From: an uncultured bacterium
Lineage (GTDB): Bacteria > Spirochaetota > Brevinematia > DTOW01
DNA: 6,079 bases
Reading direction: 5' to 3'
Assembly: GCA_937928175.1 (NCBI GenBank)
Contig: CALFVP010000131.1
Coordinates: 1-6,079 of the forward strand
The position numbers and the translations under genes are program-made. Shown one piece after another: positions 5,967 to 6,079 of this stretch; the first letter of the stretch is position 1, and each line of letters begins with the position of its first letter. Under the pieces are notes generated by a model that saw only the letters and a program-made list of their open reading frames with translations, did not search any database and had not been told where the DNA came from.

Positions 5967-6079
5967 GTGCTTGTTAATTCTTTTTGTTTTAACTGTGGTA
6001 ACGAACTTGATTATAAAAGTTTGTTTCTTGGATTATGTAAAAAATGCGTTGAGAGTATTCAAAGAATAGATATTAGTAC
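5961..6079 (+). CDS. N-terminal fragment with four-cysteine zinc ribbon (3' truncated by window)
   Basis: The frame from ATG 5961 stays open to the window end, giving 39 complete codons. Cys9-x2-Cys12 and Cys26-x2-Cys29 (CFNC and CKKC) form a typical zinc-ribbon pair within FCFNCGNELDYKSLFLGLCKKC. The spacing and the GLC context resemble the N-terminal zinc finger of reverse gyrase (CxNCGG...GLPCxxC) and, less exactly, the N-terminus of ComF-type phosphoribosyltransferases. Too little is visible to decide, so no function is assigned. The gene has a consensus -10 box just upstream and a perfect palindrome across its start. A GTG at 5967 is an alternative start just outside the palindrome. Confidence 0.6.
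   Translation, partial: MKVLVNSFCFNCGNELDYKSLFLGLCKKCVESIQRIDIS

Overview
The window is AT-rich chromosomal DNA from a bacterium. Arg codons are mostly AGA/AGG, Ile ATA is common, and the AspRS is of the bacterial type (about 590 residues with a GAD insertion). The gene content and Lys/Ile-rich proteins would suit a low-GC spirochaete-like or thermophilic lineage, but nothing here fixes the taxon. I see no phage, transposon, CRISPR, tRNA or rRNA sequence.

Layout. (1) 1-346, plus strand: the 3' end of an RNA (uracil-5-)methyltransferase of the TrmA/RlmD/RlmCD family. (2) It converges, across a 15-nt gap, on a minus-strand pair read from 3512 down to 362. This pair is aspS (aspartyl-tRNA synthetase), then 13 nt later a 451-residue protein that fuses an N-terminal PNPOx-like split-barrel domain to a MenA/UbiA-type membrane prenyltransferase. 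A good sigma70-type promoter and a Shine-Dalgarno sequence precede aspS. (3) Upstream of that, also on the minus strand (3592-4434), lies a Memo-family protein (AmmeMemoRadiSam system protein B). It ends in a small hairpin just before the aspS promoter. (4) A 98-bp AT-rich divergent intergenic region separates it from a plus-strand amidohydrolase of the cytosine/guanine-deaminase type (4533-5777). That gene is followed after 3 nt by a 46-codon single-pass membrane miniprotein (5781-5921). (5) At the right edge, a consensus -10 box lies directly next to a perfect 24-bp palindrome (5943-5966) that covers the start of a new gene. That gene's visible N-terminus is a four-cysteine zinc ribbon (5961 to the window end).

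Functionally most of this is housekeeping: rRNA/tRNA modification, tRNA charging, and isoprenoid-quinone or related prenyl-lipid synthesis. The genes do not form one obvious pathway. The points most worth a second look are the split-barrel/UbiA fusion, the palindromic operator-like element overlapping a promoter and start codon, the truncated zinc-ribbon gene, and the small membrane ORF. I did not find convincing evidence of a wholly new multi-gene system.
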